Shown here: piece after piece, positions 36,901 through 48,888 of the stretch | Layout: every line of letters begins with the position of its first letter | Position numbering within the stretch: position 1 is the stretch's first letter | Assembly (NCBI RefSeq): GCF_958979055.1 | Contig: NC_084886.1 | Coordinates: 11,022,654-11,086,653, forward strand | Reading direction: 5' to 3' | Origin: Alnus glutinosa | Taxonomy: Eukaryota > Streptophyta > Magnoliopsida > Fagales > Betulaceae | DNA length: 64,000 bases | Notes under the pieces: generated by a model | What the model was told of the DNA's origin: nothing | Database searches by the model: none | What the model saw: only the letters and a program-made list of their open reading frames with translations | Translations under genes and position numbers: made by a program

Positions 36901-39900
36901 TAGATTTGTGCACTTATGGATGCACTTCTCAAATATTCTGTCAAAAAAACAATCAGAATACAACAGTTCAAGATGCACACACATCCAGAGGGTTCCAAAG
37001 GCATACAGCCACACCTCTTAGCAGCAGAGACATGAACAAACTAGACAGAAGCACACTGCTGCCTAAGCAAACAAGTAACAAAATCATCAACCAAACACAA
37101 TCCCCCTCTCTGAGCAGTTTACTGCTCCAATTGCACAATTAGCAGTTATTCTATATGCTTCGCATGCATACTTTTCTTCAAAATGTGCATCTCTCACATA
37201 TCTATCATAAAGTTAGAAATTAAAGCTAGTTTCTGTTTATTAACAGGAGATGTGGAGCAACAACCATGTTGGGTAATAATGCTTGAGGTATGTTTGATCT
37301 TTGATTTGTTTCAGTTTCATCTTAGTGACAAAATGTTGCTACTGGAGTTAATAGATTAAATTTTGCAAAGTATCCAAAGTTGAATGAAATTCATTGGTTG
37401 CTGCCAATTATTGTTGTTTACTCACATGTTTCATGTTTCTGACGTATTGATGCATGTGAAACATGTGATTGCTTTTAAAGAGTTGAAGCAATATCATGAG
37501 GGACATTTGAACACTTGAGTTTTCTTCACATACTTGACATTGGTAATGGAGCTATAGAGTAAATTGGCCAAGAATTTAATGTTGACCAACACACTGCACC
37601 TACTAAATATTAGTTTTTTACGAATATTTTGCATGTTTCAACTATAACAATCTCAACTTCAATATTGCCAAGCCAATAACCTGTGACCCATCCTCTTTGC
37701 CACGTGCCAACAATCCACCATAATATGTGAGAGACCTCTTGCGTAAGTTCCCATGCAAGAACAGCACCACACACTCTACCTCGAGACCTTGTTGAAACAA
37801 CCATCTCTAATTGTCACTAAAGAGATCATGCTCAACCACGATTTCCGTTTCGTAGATCCAAAACTGCAAATTATTTATTTTGGATCCCAATTAAGAATGA
37901 CAATTTACTAGTAATAGTCACTCTATTTTCACATGCTTTTCAGTTATATTTTGTAGAACCATGTGCTTTACCATGGTTGGGCATATTTAAGAAAACATGA
38001 GAAAATATATTGGAAAGCACAGGCCAATAGTCTAACATGTAGAAATTAGGTTCGTTGCTGCCCTTTGCTAATTTCATTTGGATTTATTACGTATAAATTT
38101 CAAGAATTTTAAATAGCCTACGTAGGAATTGTAGACCAGCAACCCCTACAAGTTGCACAACCCTCTGTCATATGAGCTAGTAGGCCAAGTAAATCACTAT
38201 CTGATTTTTTAAGCTTTTTTATTCTATCTTATGAACATTTATTTTGGAAATAAATGGCACCCACTCGCCTTTTTTGGTGCTTATGGAAGGAAAGAAATAA
38301 CCGGAGCTTTGAGGATGTAAAGAAGACATTTGAGGAGCTTTTATCCTCATTTTATCACACTTTGTATCTTTGGATTACGACTTATGTGTTCCCTTTATCT
38401 TTTAGCTGTCTTGATTTTCTTACTCGTTTCTCTAGCTAGGCGTTTCCTTTTGTATACTCCCAATGTACTAAGGGCCGCCTCACTCTTTTAATGGGATTGG
38501 CTTTTACTTATCAAAAGAATTTATTTTGGAAATAATTAAACATTGTAATTCAAAAAAATGTGCACTTTACTTCAATGAAGCTTTGCACCTAAGAACTATG
38601 AGGCCTTCACGCTTAAGTGCACTTTGAGCTTTTAACAACATTGAGATGAACATCTTTACTATCCCACAGCAAGGTGTTTAGTTTTTTATTTTTTTCTAAG
38701 CAAGATGTTTAGTTGGTTGAAGAAAAGTTGAATTAGTGTCATTAAGGACATCTAAACTAAACACCTAATTTTCTTGATGTTACTTTATTGCCTCATTCTT
38801 GAAATTGTTTGTCATAAGAGTCTGTGTGTATATATGCATGTGCAAACATGGACATGCAGATGCACAAGGGGGGTGGATAGGGGTTCCGGCGTGCGGCTTA
38901 TCCTGCTTTTTGCATATTATATGGGTGGACATTGTAGATCAGATTTGTCCCAAAAGGCAAATTTATTAATTTATTTTTTACAGGTGCTTGATAATCTTCC
39001 ACATGATCTTCTCTATTCAGAAAATCAAGTTTCTCCTTGGATGGAAGTATGGGTTGAGAAGCAACGTGATAGGTACAAAGTATGCAGGCACCCAGAGATA
39101 TCTCTAAATTCTTTCTTGCAACTTGTATATTTGTGTTTCACACATAATGAAATGGTATTGAATTGCTTCATTATCTTTCAAGCTGAAACTCAGCATAGAA
39201 AGAGGTTGAGTGGGATTTCTCAATTGAGGATTCATGGTGAAATAGTTTTCTAGTCTTAACGTAACTCCTTAATGTAATATGTGCATACAAATGCACGAAC
39301 TATTGTCAGTCTTACCCTCTTGTACATTTTTAATAAGATATCGGCCTTTATCCTTTTATATAGACTCACGATGCTATTACCATCAGATAGAAAAGGAGGG
39401 TCCTTTCATTGAACATCTTACTTTCTGATAATTTCATTTTTCCATTCTGACTCGCAAGATACTCTCTCTTCAAAAGCTAAGCACATCTTTTGTGGCAATT
39501 CATGGAGGTATCACATTTTTATAAGCATTTTACATATTTAAATACTTTCGATGATTGTGAATATTTAATTTTACAATAGTTGGAAGCTGGTTAAGATTTT
39601 GAGGGTTTGTAACTCCACCGCAGCCTTCTAGTTTATTAATGACAGCTAATGAAGGGTTTCGAACTTCAGTGATAAAATCTCTGTGCAACTATGACCACAA
39701 AGGTCAAGAGCATGGTGCGTTGTGGCTTGCCATGTCATCTATTCAACTACTAGGGAAATTACAATTGTTTTGTTGACTCAACTTATCTTTTCATCCACAA
39801 AAGCAAGGATTAGGATCGGTATAAATTGTTTCTGCTTATGTTTTATTCTGGAAGGGGCATTTGAGAATTATGTTTGCCTTATGCCTGGAAGTTCTGCATG

Positions 39901-42900
39901 TCTTCATGTTTCGCCAGCTGTGGGATACCCTGAGTTAAATCCACACTGATCCAAGTTTCTTCTTTTAATAGGGAAACACTCTCTGAGTTGTATAAGCCAT
40001 TACAAGACTCCCTAATTAAGCGGTGCGTTGAGATTATTGACTTGGACAAAAATCATAGCAGTCAAAGTAGTGCAATAAAAATGGCAAGAAGCATTTGGTC
40101 TAAAGTTTCTCCCAAACCTCGAAGGTGTTGGCTACCAACCGGTTGCTTGGTAAGAAAAATGTTTGGTAGGTCTCTTTTTCTTCAATATTTTCTACTTCTA
40201 ACAGAAATACTACTTCCATAATTGCAGAAACTGCTAGAGGTATTGCATGAGGTGCTACCGAAGATGTCTTTGATTGCTTCAGACTTTAGTTACCTACCTG
40301 ATGTGAGGATACCGGGCGAAAGAGCTCCATTGGTTTCAACCAAGGCATGTTCTTTTTCTTATTGGAATTATTATCGAGGCCCATGCCAAATTAATGCGGC
40401 TCATTTTGAAACATAATTGGGTTTCACAGAATCTGTTTAGATATGCAGCAAATTGAAGGCTTTGCGTATTTTATCTGCCCAAATTACATATGTCAACGTG
40501 TAACTTACCCATATTGCTCTTCCATATTTAAAGAAAGAAGAGAGAGGGTTTTTTTTTTTTTTTTTTCTTGGGGTTGAGGGGGTGAGAAAAAAGGTTCTCT
40601 ATTCATATCAGCACTTACAACCATAATTGTTATTAAGTGAGTGTTCAAAAATAGGAGTCCCTATTTGTATCGATGAAAAAGGATACTCAGTAAGCTTCCT
40701 TTCCTCGTTCTTGAACTTATCACTTCTACTGTAAACCTTGTGGCAAACAACTACTTCATTCCACATCTTCAAACCACAAGCTGCATAATTTTGTTAACTG
40801 AAACGACTTGACTAACATTTATACATGGTGACTACATTGTTAAGTAATCAAGGATAATCCATTGATCAAAAAAACGAATAGTAATGAAGGATAATTGAGC
40901 AACTACTGAGTCATTCTTCTTTCCAAAAAATATTTTCCATAGTTCAACTGGTTTGTGGGACATCCAAATTAAGAACTAAGAAGTCTGTTGGAGTTATCAT
41001 TACCTGATCCTAAAGAGTAGAAAAGTAACTGTTGGAAATTCCAAATTTTATATTCTTGTTGTCATCATAGGTTATTTATTTTAGTTTTTCGAAGATGCAA
41101 GACACAATAGCATACCAAATACATGAATACCAGCCAACAATTTTAGTTTGACCTGGTTTACCTCCCGATCTGCAGAAAGATGGAAGAAGCTTGGACTATT
41201 GCAGTTATCTGGATGCAAAGGTGTGGTAAATCTTTTTTCTTTTTTCTTTTTTTCATTATTTTTATAATTATGTATTATCATATGAAATGCCATTGATTAC
41301 CTCAAATAAACTGCCAATGATGAGTGCCTATTTTTTTCCTTTAACTAAGTGAACTTCTGTAATTATGAATGAGAAGTCAGAGAAGCTATATGTGAAAAGT
41401 TGAACTACCAGCTTGACCTTGAGGGGGGGGAGGTGTGAGCACATCCTACTGAGCAATCTTACCAATTAAACACTTTTCACACGCAGTTCAATAAAAATTC
41501 CTAAGTGCCAATTGCCTAACTACAATATGCGAAAATATCCAAGATCAGTTATAACACGTGTGAGTAATATGCACGACAAATAAATGATAAACTATTGCAA
41601 GAGTAATATGTCAACACTATAATATGGCTTACTATAATCAACATGTATTGAAAATATTCATCACGCATGGCACAAGAGAAGTTTTTTATGAGAAAAACCC
41701 AAAACCATGGAAAATGATATCACTATTTGGGGAAAAACGTGTACAAGACTTACTGAACTTGCATATAGACTTATTCAGTGACTCAAACTCCACAAGACTC
41801 ACGTTGTACTATTCACACTTGTTCACTGACCAAAATTCCATGATCCTCTTTCTTCATTCATTGATATCACGGGTTAACCCTTCTATACGTTCTCCATGTA
41901 TGCCGACTCCTTAGCATCCTTGACAGAATCCTTCTATCATTACTTGTCATAGTGTAGAAGCGGTCTCCACATGTGGTTTTAGGTACTAAGATGATTTCTA
42001 GAGACGCACCACTCAAGAGAAAGAACTTAAATCTCTAACTCTAAGCACACTGGTTTTGCATCCTCTCTCTCTCTCTCTCTCTCAAGCTTTCTTAATATTT
42101 TTCAACAAATACTGAGTTTCTCTTTTTTCTCTCAAGAAGACTCATAATTTTCTCTCTAATATGCTCTTCATTACTCTCTTGATGTTAGAGTAACTACCTA
42201 GCTCGCAAGGAGAAGAAGGTATTTATAGAGCCTTAAGAAAAATTCCTAAAAATTGCATGGAATATTTTAGAAAAGCTGTGTGGCATTCGATGGAACATGA
42301 TGAGTTCGAATGGCATAGTTATAAAACAGGATTTATAGATTTGGCATTCAAACAATTACGGAACGTGTTTCGAACATAACAAATTTGATATTTGTTTTAA
42401 TTTCTAGCTCGAACAGGCTTCGAACACGATTTGAATGGTATTAAATTATCAATTATCCCAAAAACTTTAGCTTACGGAAAATAGTGAATTTAATTATTTT
42501 TAGTTAATATTCTAACTAGTATAATCTGTTTGACAAAATTTTAGCACCAGAGAGCGAGTCGAGTAAAAAAGGCATGATCTCGAGGCAAGAGGAAGTGGAA
42601 GCACGGGGAAAATTTAATTATTTATAGTTAATATTCTAACAAATGGTATAATCTGTTTGACAAAATTTTAGCACCATGTTCAAACTTGATTCTGTCCAAT
42701 CTGTTCGGGCTCGCACGATCTTTCCCTCTTTCAGGATTCCATAGAATCTTTTGATTCGTATTTTTTCATGAATCAAATGATCTATCAAACATTTTTCAAA
42801 TGATACTCTCGTGTTGTGAGTTTTTTATATCTACATTATAATAGGATTTGACTGCATTTCTAGTGAGGCATTCTGTTTCTCAGCTTGAGGCCACCATTTA

Positions 42901-44892
42901 AGTGATAATGTTACTGTTCAAAATCCAACGAACAGTTTGTGAAAATTTAAGCCTAATTGTTTCAAAACTTTAACCATTCATTATTCAACTCACGTCACTT
43001 TAAAGTTAAAGCTCTAGGTTTCTAAGTTACTTATGATCCTAAATAATTTTTTGATGAATACTGACCATCCTAAATAATTGAGATCAATTTGTAAGCTCAT
43101 GACGGTGTCTTCATGAGGAAATGCGATAATTCTTCAATTCATGTATGACACAAGTCACTGGACTTAGACTTAGACAACACAGTTCCTGATGTGATAATTC
43201 TTCAATTCAATGGAATATGCCAACACAACTTATAGACATGACAACGTGGATAATATTGCCACTTAATAATTAATGTGCAAATAAAGCTGGAGAACTATAA
43301 TCATTTGAACATCGACTAATGTTGCTTTTATGGTTAAGGGTCCAGTGCTTACAAACGTAATTATAAACTGCTTAATAAAAATACAAGCTGCTAATTAGTG
43401 AGTTTTCTGCTTCTTCTTCTTATTCTTTTGAGGTCACTCCTGCTAAATTATCTGCTATCTTTCTTATTACCCTCATTTCGAATTTTAAGAAAATCCAATT
43501 AATTAGGATTATGAGTAAAATCTTCCTGTGATACTAATATCAAATGTCCATATTGATCTGGACTGCCACAGGATGGTCCACCAAGGATCACCCACTATAG
43601 TCAAGGGTTGGGGTCGGAGGATCTGAATACCCACCACCTGCATAGCCCTTTTCTGATTCCCATCACTTCTCAAATTTCTTCCTACCAAATTAGTACCATC
43701 ATTGTAAACCTACACGAAAGAGAGAACTTCGCATCCTATAGTTGAAAATCTACACCTAACATCATACATCCAAAGCTCCATAAAGATTCCTTGAACTGAA
43801 AATCTTGGCTTCATCAAATGGTTTACCATTAGAAAAATGGTAATCTGATGGTCCATTTCATGCGTGTGGTCGTTTCTATTGCAGGGTGATGCTGACATAT
43901 TTTTCCCCACCGACTTTTGGCTTTTGGAATGTATGGACCATTACTGTTCTGGATGGTTGAAATTGCACAAAGATCAATCATCCAAGCAAGGGAGGAAGAG
44001 GCGTACTATTACAGTAAGTTGGTTCTCTTAAATTCCAGCGTTTCTATTTCTCACATCCATAAGATAAAAACTCAGGACTCGGTAGCACTAAATTTTGTTC
44101 TGTTTGGCTTGCTTGTGTTCATGAATACATGGAAAACAATGCCCTTTTCTCAACATTGGAAAGTTCATATGGTGCTATGATTGGCATTGTTTAGGAATTC
44201 TGGCAGTCACTGATGCCTAGAATACCAATCTTCCTAGAAAAAAGTTGCATCCATATCTATCTTTTTGTTTGTTTGTTTCTTTCTTTTTTTGCTAAATGTA
44301 TTAGGAGTTCAGTTACTGTTTATTTTGATTGAAAATGAAATCATGGGGAATGGAATTTCTTAGCCCTAATTGGAGAGGGTCTGTATAATGTGTAATGTTG
44401 GGTGCCAATATCGATTAAAAATATATGGCATAATATGAGATGAAAGATTTGTGCGTTGACCAATATGTTTAGGGAGACATCCCTGAAATGGGGTTAATGA
44501 TGTCAACCACTTCATTTTACTTTTCAAGTTATCCCATAATTGTTAGCAAATATATATTAGTCTAACCAAACTGCAGAAAGGAAACAGTTGCATTTATTTT
44601 CTGGAAATTTCCTTCTAGATCTGCTCTTATGATAAAATCAGCCTCAGTGCTTATCTAGCTGACAGTTTTCTTCAGTATCTGCTCCTGTATATGTAATAAG
44701 TTTTAAAATTTCAGTTAATTTCATTATTTTGCCCAATTATTTTTTCAATTGGTGTAGCTTGATACGTCTTCATTCATGGAAGAGTTTGGCGTGCCATCAA
44801 AGACAAGAACGAAGGGTGGATACAACCCACTTCTCGATGACTTTAAGAATACAAAGTTTTATCTTAGCGTCCCAACACATAACACTAAATAG
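29512..44892 (+). CDS. NDUFAF7-like (DUF185) mitochondrial protein arginine methyltransferase, 14 exons
   Basis: Exons: 29512-29569, 29616-29695, 29798-29909, 30846-30928, 33455-33520, 34924-35024, 36470-36588, 37247-37287, 38984-39072, 39972-40149, 40228-40344, 41176-41220, 43885-44013 and 44758-44892. Phases fit throughout and give 450 aa. The SAM-binding motif IYEIGGGSGT (134-143) and the LEVLDNLPHDLLY block (220 onward) are hallmarks of the NDUFAF7/DUF185 (Methyltransf_28) family. Human NDUFAF7 dimethylates an arginine of NDUFS2 during complex I assembly, and the same job is inferred here. The N-terminus (MFSRAFTTKRLP) is basic, hydroxylated and free of acids, as in mitochondrial presequences. 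The intron after exon 11 is GC-AG. Introns hold a TRIM, LINE ends and a possible cassette exon. Arabidopsis has two DUF185 genes; I cannot say which is the orthologue. Confidence 0.92.
30679..30710 (+). repeat. Poly-T run in intron 3 of NDUFAF7-like gene
   Basis: About 32 consecutive T in the intron between exons 3 and 4. A (CT)n run (about 30933-30968) also starts right after the exon 4 donor GTACTCT. Both are length-variable sites close to splice signals. Confidence 0.85.
31401..31901 (-). mobile_element. Second complete TRIM, 501 bp, in NDUFAF7-like intron 4
   Basis: Minus-strand copy of the family at 18523-19023, with exactly the same total length. LTRs are 31401-31603 (203 bp) and 31698-31901 (204 bp) around a 94-bp core. 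In element orientation the core starts AATGGTAACAGAAC (a primer-binding site one base off that of the other copy) and ends with the purine tract AAGGAAGAGAGAT. The flanks are identical 5-bp copies of TATTA (31396-31400 and 31902-31906). The outer terminus has drifted (TATAGC for TGTAAC). Orientation is antisense to the host gene. Confidence 0.92.
32414..33225. mobile_element. Candidate non-autonomous TIR element in intron 4
   Basis: The left end GAGCGTGTTTGTTTCGGGTAAAATG and the right end CATTTTACGTCGAAACAAAATGC are imperfect inverted repeats. Between them lies a pyrimidine-rich, coding-free segment (32550-32940). A related end, AAGCCGAAACAAACAAA, occurs at about 51800. No clear target duplication was found, so the borders are approximate. 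Confidence 0.45.
33849..33925 (+). other. Possible frame-shifting cassette exon in NDUFAF7-like intron 5
   Basis: The 77-bp segment is bounded by a good acceptor (TTTCTACAG/GC) and a possible donor (GCTAG/GTGAAT) and is open in the incoming phase. Its length is not a multiple of three. If included, exon 6 would be read in another frame and hit a TAA after about 14 codons, so it would act as a poison exon. It has no homology I recognise, and the main reading skips it. Confidence 0.3.
35397..35600 (-). mobile_element. LINE 3'-end fragment in intron 6
   Basis: On the plus strand it starts with TTTTTTGATAGGTAATCAAAG and contains TAAGTATACAAGAAGTATACAAA. Read on the minus strand this is the usual 3' end of the local LINE family (TTTGTATACTTCTTGTATACTTA, then A/T-rich tail), comparable with the end near 19440-19510. 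Nearby, 35350-35395 has three tandem copies of a CCCACCATTC-TCAGC unit. Confidence 0.5.
35822..36305. repeat. GGGTGG-rich repeat ending in a long C-run
   Basis: From 35822 to about 36000, short G-rich blocks (GGGGTGGCCGAGCCACC, GGGGTGACTTGGCCACCCC, GGGGGTGGCTGAACCACCC) alternate with their own complements, so many small hairpins are possible. The stretch ends with a run of mainly C at 36249-36305. It lies in intron 6 of the NDUFAF7-like gene and is far more GC-rich than its surroundings. Probably a non-autonomous element; its class is unknown. Confidence 0.6.
38215..38520 (+). pseudogene. LINE 3'-terminal fragment in intron 8
   Basis: The translation LFWCLWKERNNRSFEDVKKTFEELLSS matches the [11 protein letters not shown] block near the end of the LINE at 16-19.5 kb. 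It is followed by TTTTGTATACTCCCAATGTACT, AATGGGATTGGCTTTTACTTATC and an A-rich end, again as in that family. It is a short 5'-truncated insertion, sense to the host gene. Confidence 0.75.
42487..42676 (+). repeat. Direct repeat of about 63 bp, spaced by 60 bp
   Basis: The block starting AATTTAATTATTTTTAGTTAA and ending AATTTTAGCACCA occurs at 42487-42549 and again, slightly changed, at 42611-42676. The spacer is more GC-rich (GAGAGCGAGTCGAG...GAAGCACGGGG). It lies in intron 12 of the NDUFAF7-like gene and may be a small tandem duplication. Confidence 0.8.
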
Positions 44893-45420
44893 ACGGCTGG
44901 CATGCGTCATAACAAATTCCTGATATCTGGCAACCGCACCGCTATTTCCATGGATGCTTTCTGGTTGAGAATATCTGGCCGTGCTTAGGCTTTGAAGAGA
45001 GGGATGAGAGTTCTGTTGGCATCCAAGAATTGATTTGATGGAGTACTCTTTGAAGAGAAGGGCACTTGCGATGCATGCACTAGATGAGAAGCAAGATATG
45101 CAGAGGTGGGCTTGCGCATAAAATGGAGGGCTCTGATGGCTATACCCTTTCAAACTATGCTATCAAGGCTACCAACATTTTCAGCATTTCAACATTTCTT
45201 CAACCTTGTCAATTCATAAAAAGCATACTTTCTCAACAGGTGTTTCATGGCAATTTATGCAATCTATGCAATTATATGTTACATGCTACAGAAATATGAG
45301 TTAAGGCGCACAAATTATGGCCGTCCATTACTCAAAATACACTAATAAACACGTTACGTTAGTCAGTTTGAAATGAATGATAAATGATTAAATGTATGGA
45401 ATTTATCATTACTTTCTCTC
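44893..45420. other. 3' flank of NDUFAF7-like gene
   Basis: The sequence after the TAG stop at 44890-44892 probably holds the 3' UTR. It contains no other gene that I can support. A minus-strand open frame here has no recognisable domain. Confidence 0.5.
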
Positions 45421-45439
45421 TCTTCTTTCTTTTTTTATT

Positions 45440-45661
45440 TTTTATTATGATGAGAAACCCCTCCAAGGCAGGACCAATTCGTGTATCCACCTCTGTCAAG
45501 TAAACCTTGGACACGTGGCTAGCTCCTATTCTACACAGATCAAGTAATACTTCGGACGAGCTAGTTCCAAGTAATTGTTTGCATTTAAGGGGATTCGAAC
45601 CTTAGACTTCATGGAACTATCACAAAGATCAAAACCCTTACCACTTGAGCCAACCCGTTTG
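45440..45661 (-). mobile_element. tRNA-derived SINE
   Basis: On the minus strand it starts GGTTGGCTCAAGTGGTAAGG, which fits an RNA polymerase III A box, followed about 45 bp later by GGTTCGAATCCCC, a perfect B box. The element then runs on to a simple A/T-rich tail (around 45425-45445). The spacing and tail are those of a tRNA-related SINE. The first part cannot fold as a normal tRNA, so I do not call a tRNA gene. Confidence 0.7.
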
Positions 45662-45982
45662 GAGTTAAAATAGTAGAGCATTTCTCATTCGCAAATCATC
45701 AAATACGTACATTTGGCAACTTGTATATTTGCTAAAGTTTTTCCTGACAACCATTCGGAAGGGAGAAGGAAAACAATCTTTATGGGTAACATGGTATAAA
45801 CTGAATCACTTCCATTAATTATAGATTATGTATCAACAATTTCTCAGCAATTCGGACCTGTGTTTGACATAATTGAAACAGTCGTGCTAAAAAATAAGCA
45901 TTCACAAATTAATACATGGAACCATGAAAAAGAAGAGGAAATCGCAACAAAAACTGTGGGCACAAATGTAAGCAAAATCAAT

Positions 45983-48888
45983 TTAAAAGGGCCGGTCATT
46001 AAGCCATCCTTCATTGTCAACGTAACTAATGCTTGTAAACTGATTCAAATCAGCTTGGCTCAGCTTATTCGACCAACCCACGCGTTGGGAAGCGTCCTCC
46101 TCCCCCGGTCCGTAGCAGCCATCCTCCGCATACGTTAATTGTTGCCTGAACGTAAAGCATACAACTCGATCAGTTTGTAAGAAATTTACGTCCCATGCTA
46201 ATAGAGTAGAGAGTAAGTTAGGGTTGAGAGATGGTTCTTACTCCAAGCCAACAAAGTTCCAGGCATCCCATCCCTTAGGGTTTACAATGTGTGAAAAATT
46301 AGAGTTGTAGAATATGACCCTGGAATAGCCTCTCCATGGCCTTCCCAAGTAGGTCGAACCAGAACCATGCACAGTGCAGCCTTTGAACACAAACCCGTTT
46401 GAATCATATGGACCGACTCTTCCCTGAGCTGTGATGTAACCCAAGAGACCTGGCTCTAAAGCTTTTCCAAAATATGCTATGGAACAGTTCTGCATATAAA
46501 AAGAACTCACTATCATTTTTATTTAATGGATAACATACAAACAAATTTAGAGCATAATTAACCCAAAATCCTATTTTAAATTGCTTTCAAATGTTGTATA
46601 ATTAAACATATATAAGAGTAATGCTACATTTCACACTCGTTTATCACATTCATGTCATACCGACTGGCGTAATGGACGTGTTTTAAGTGTCTTACACTTT
46701 TGTATTTTTAAGTAGTTGACATTGTAAGCCACTTAAAACATATCACGTTAGCCGCTATAAAATGAATGTGATTGAAAAATGAGCGCGAAGAATAACATTA
46801 CTCTAAACATAATGCACATGATGTGAAAAAAAAAAAAAAAAATTTCACCTGCCAAGAAATTAATAACAAAGTTATGCATGCTCATGATCATAATTTACAT
46901 GTTAATAAATAAATACACAAAATTAAAATAAATGATATTTATATATATATATATATATATACCTCAAAAATGGACTGTCCAGCGCCGAAGATAAAATCAA
47001 TAGCACCCTGCATGGTGCATTTGTTGTAGTAATGTCGCCCTTGAACATCCCACAAAGTGTCTTGCAACCCATAAAACCCACATCGATAGAATGCAGATTT
47101 ATCGCCGCTAATCATGGCTGCCACCGCCGGTGCTCGGGGGTTATTATTAATTGGATTGTTGTATGTATTCTGTTTAATTAGGTTAATTATGATACAAGGA
47201 AAAGTAACAATGTCATTTTTGTAATAAAAGGAAAAGTAATGGCACGTATTAGCATATGATTGGCAATTTGTGATACGACTCGCAAAGTACGTACTTAATA
47301 CAAACCCAATATGAAATTAGCGGGTTAGGGTTTGTTTGTCAGTTTAAGGCTGACTTATTTAGTTTTATACATATGTTTCAACATAACCTGAACCTGATAC
47401 GCGACATTTAGGGCTAGTAATTTTTTATACGACCCATGTTCGACTCCTCCTCCCGTAACCAATCCATATTCTTTAGAAATTTAACATTTGTTTTTTGTAA
47501 ATCTTTATTTTATCTTTTATTATTCGATCATAAAATCGACATAAACACAACACAAACATAACGAGTTAGGTTTTTAAGGGTATAACCCATTTAAATTTTA
47601 ATTAAATTGGTCGAAATATAGTCTTATATCTTTAAACGACTCAAACTCAACACGCGAACATGTACGAATTGACACCCCTACACGAGCACAAAGTTCTTTT
47701 ATTGTGTAAGGTAACAGGAAAAACATAATTTGAAAATGAGCTAATTGTGAAGACTTGGACCTCCATAATTAGCTAGGTTTACATGTATATATACATGATA
47801 TAAAAACATTAATTAAATATCTTACACATGTTTGCATGCATATATCGATCTCATCCCCATGTAAAGGTACATGTTTGCATGCATATATCGATCTCATCCC
47901 CATGTAAAGGTACATGTTTGTGAAAAAGAAAAAAGAAAAATCGTTTTTTTCAATATTGTAAACAAACCTTAATTATATTAATTAAGACTGAAAAGGATTA
48001 ATAATTTCTTACCCTAAAGCTTATGCTTTTGGCAACGAAATTATCTGCTTGAGAGGCGAAAGTAGGGCTCTGTGCAACGTTGTCATGATCATCCCATTCA
48101 ATCCATGTCTTTTTCTTTCCCTCTCCTTTTAGGATGATATATTGCTTATCATAAGGGATCATCACCTTTTCTCTACATCCACAACATAATCTTTTTCAGC
48201 AGAAAAAAAAAATAAAATACAACTTACAATATTTTTGTTTAATTATATATATATATATAAAGCACATATTATTTAGGTTGTGATATAAGAGATTGAGAGT
48301 GTGTTTGGTATTGTGATTTTGTAGACTAAAAGTAGGATTTTAAATAAATAAATCACATAGAAGGTATTATTTGGGAGTGCTTTTTTTTAAAAAAGAATAC
48401 AATTTGAAAACATAAAAAAAAAAAAAAAAAACTGCGTTTTCAAATTATAGGCAATGTGGTGCGTTTTAAAAAATGCACAATTTTAAAAGTTAAACTACGA
48501 TTTTAAAAGCCGAATAACGCTTTTACCAAACGCTTAACTGCATTTTTAAAAATCATATTTTTAAATGGCATGTTTTAAAATCATAAACCCAAACGGAGCC
48601 TTAAACATGAACAGCTAGCAACAGAAAAGTGAAACAAAAATAATACCTATAGGTGCCGGCCTTGACCCTAATACAAATCCAATACTTGTTGTTGGAAGGA
48701 ACGGCATTTATAGCCGATTGAACGGTGGAGAAATTGCCATGGCCAGACTGATCGACGGTGAACGTTTGATAAGGTAACTTCTTACTGCCGACTTGTCTGT
48801 AATATTGACCATTTACTAGGCCTAACTCAAAACCCACCATGAGACTAATACATGCACACAAATGGTAGTACCATCGCAGAGACGCCAT
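45983..48888 (-). CDS. Secreted pectinesterase without PRO region (PME10/29/55-like), 5 exons
   Basis: Exons: 48647-48888, 48013-48172, 46963-47169, 46242-46489 and 45983-46145. Phases fit and the product is 339 aa. It should de-esterify homogalacturonan in the cell wall. An N-terminal hydrophobic signal (about 1-27) is followed directly by the catalytic right-handed beta-helix domain (FTVDQSGHGNFSTVQSAI), so there is no PMEI-like pro-domain. Seen active-site elements: QDTLWD (170-175), GAIDFIFG with Asp192, and LGRPW with Arg253. The Gln that usually precedes AVA (QAVAL) is Pro148 here; I recall the same feature in Arabidopsis PME10/29/55. Intron 1 and intron 3 contain MITE-like repeats, intron 2 a 43-bp tandem duplication, and the exon 3 donor abuts a TA microsatellite. 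Specific orthology is not resolved. Confidence 0.92.
46616..46803. mobile_element. MITE in pectinesterase intron 3
   Basis: The ends GAGTAATGCTACATTTC and (inverted) GAGTAATGTTATTCTTC pair, with further inverted matches inside (GTGTTTTAAGTGTCTTACA against TGTAAGCCACTTAAAACAT). The 8-bp TAAACATA occurs on both sides (46603-46610 and 46804-46811), though five extra bases separate it from the left end. The terminal GAGTAATG is shared with the foldback MITE at 13966-14148, so the two may be related. Confidence 0.65.
47826..47911. repeat. Perfect 43-bp tandem duplication
   Basis: Two adjacent identical copies of a 43-bp unit beginning ACATGTTTGCATGCATATAT and ending CATGTAAAGGT, followed by the first nine bases of a third. 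It lies in intron 2 of the pectinesterase gene. Identity suggests a recent event. Confidence 0.93.
48298..48602. mobile_element. MITE in pectinesterase intron 1
   Basis: The left end GTGTGTTTGGTATTGTGATTTT is complementary to the right end AAAATCATAAACCCAAACGGAGCC, giving imperfect terminal inverted repeats. The interior has alternating blocks of AAAACGCA- and TGCGTTTT-type. The same blocks occur at 23993-24215. There is no coding capacity. Confidence 0.65.

Noticed and set aside
45590..45661. tRNA gene on the minus strand
   Set aside because: A and B boxes are present, but the acceptor and anticodon stems do not form a clean cloverleaf and an A/T-rich tail follows, so it is called a SINE.
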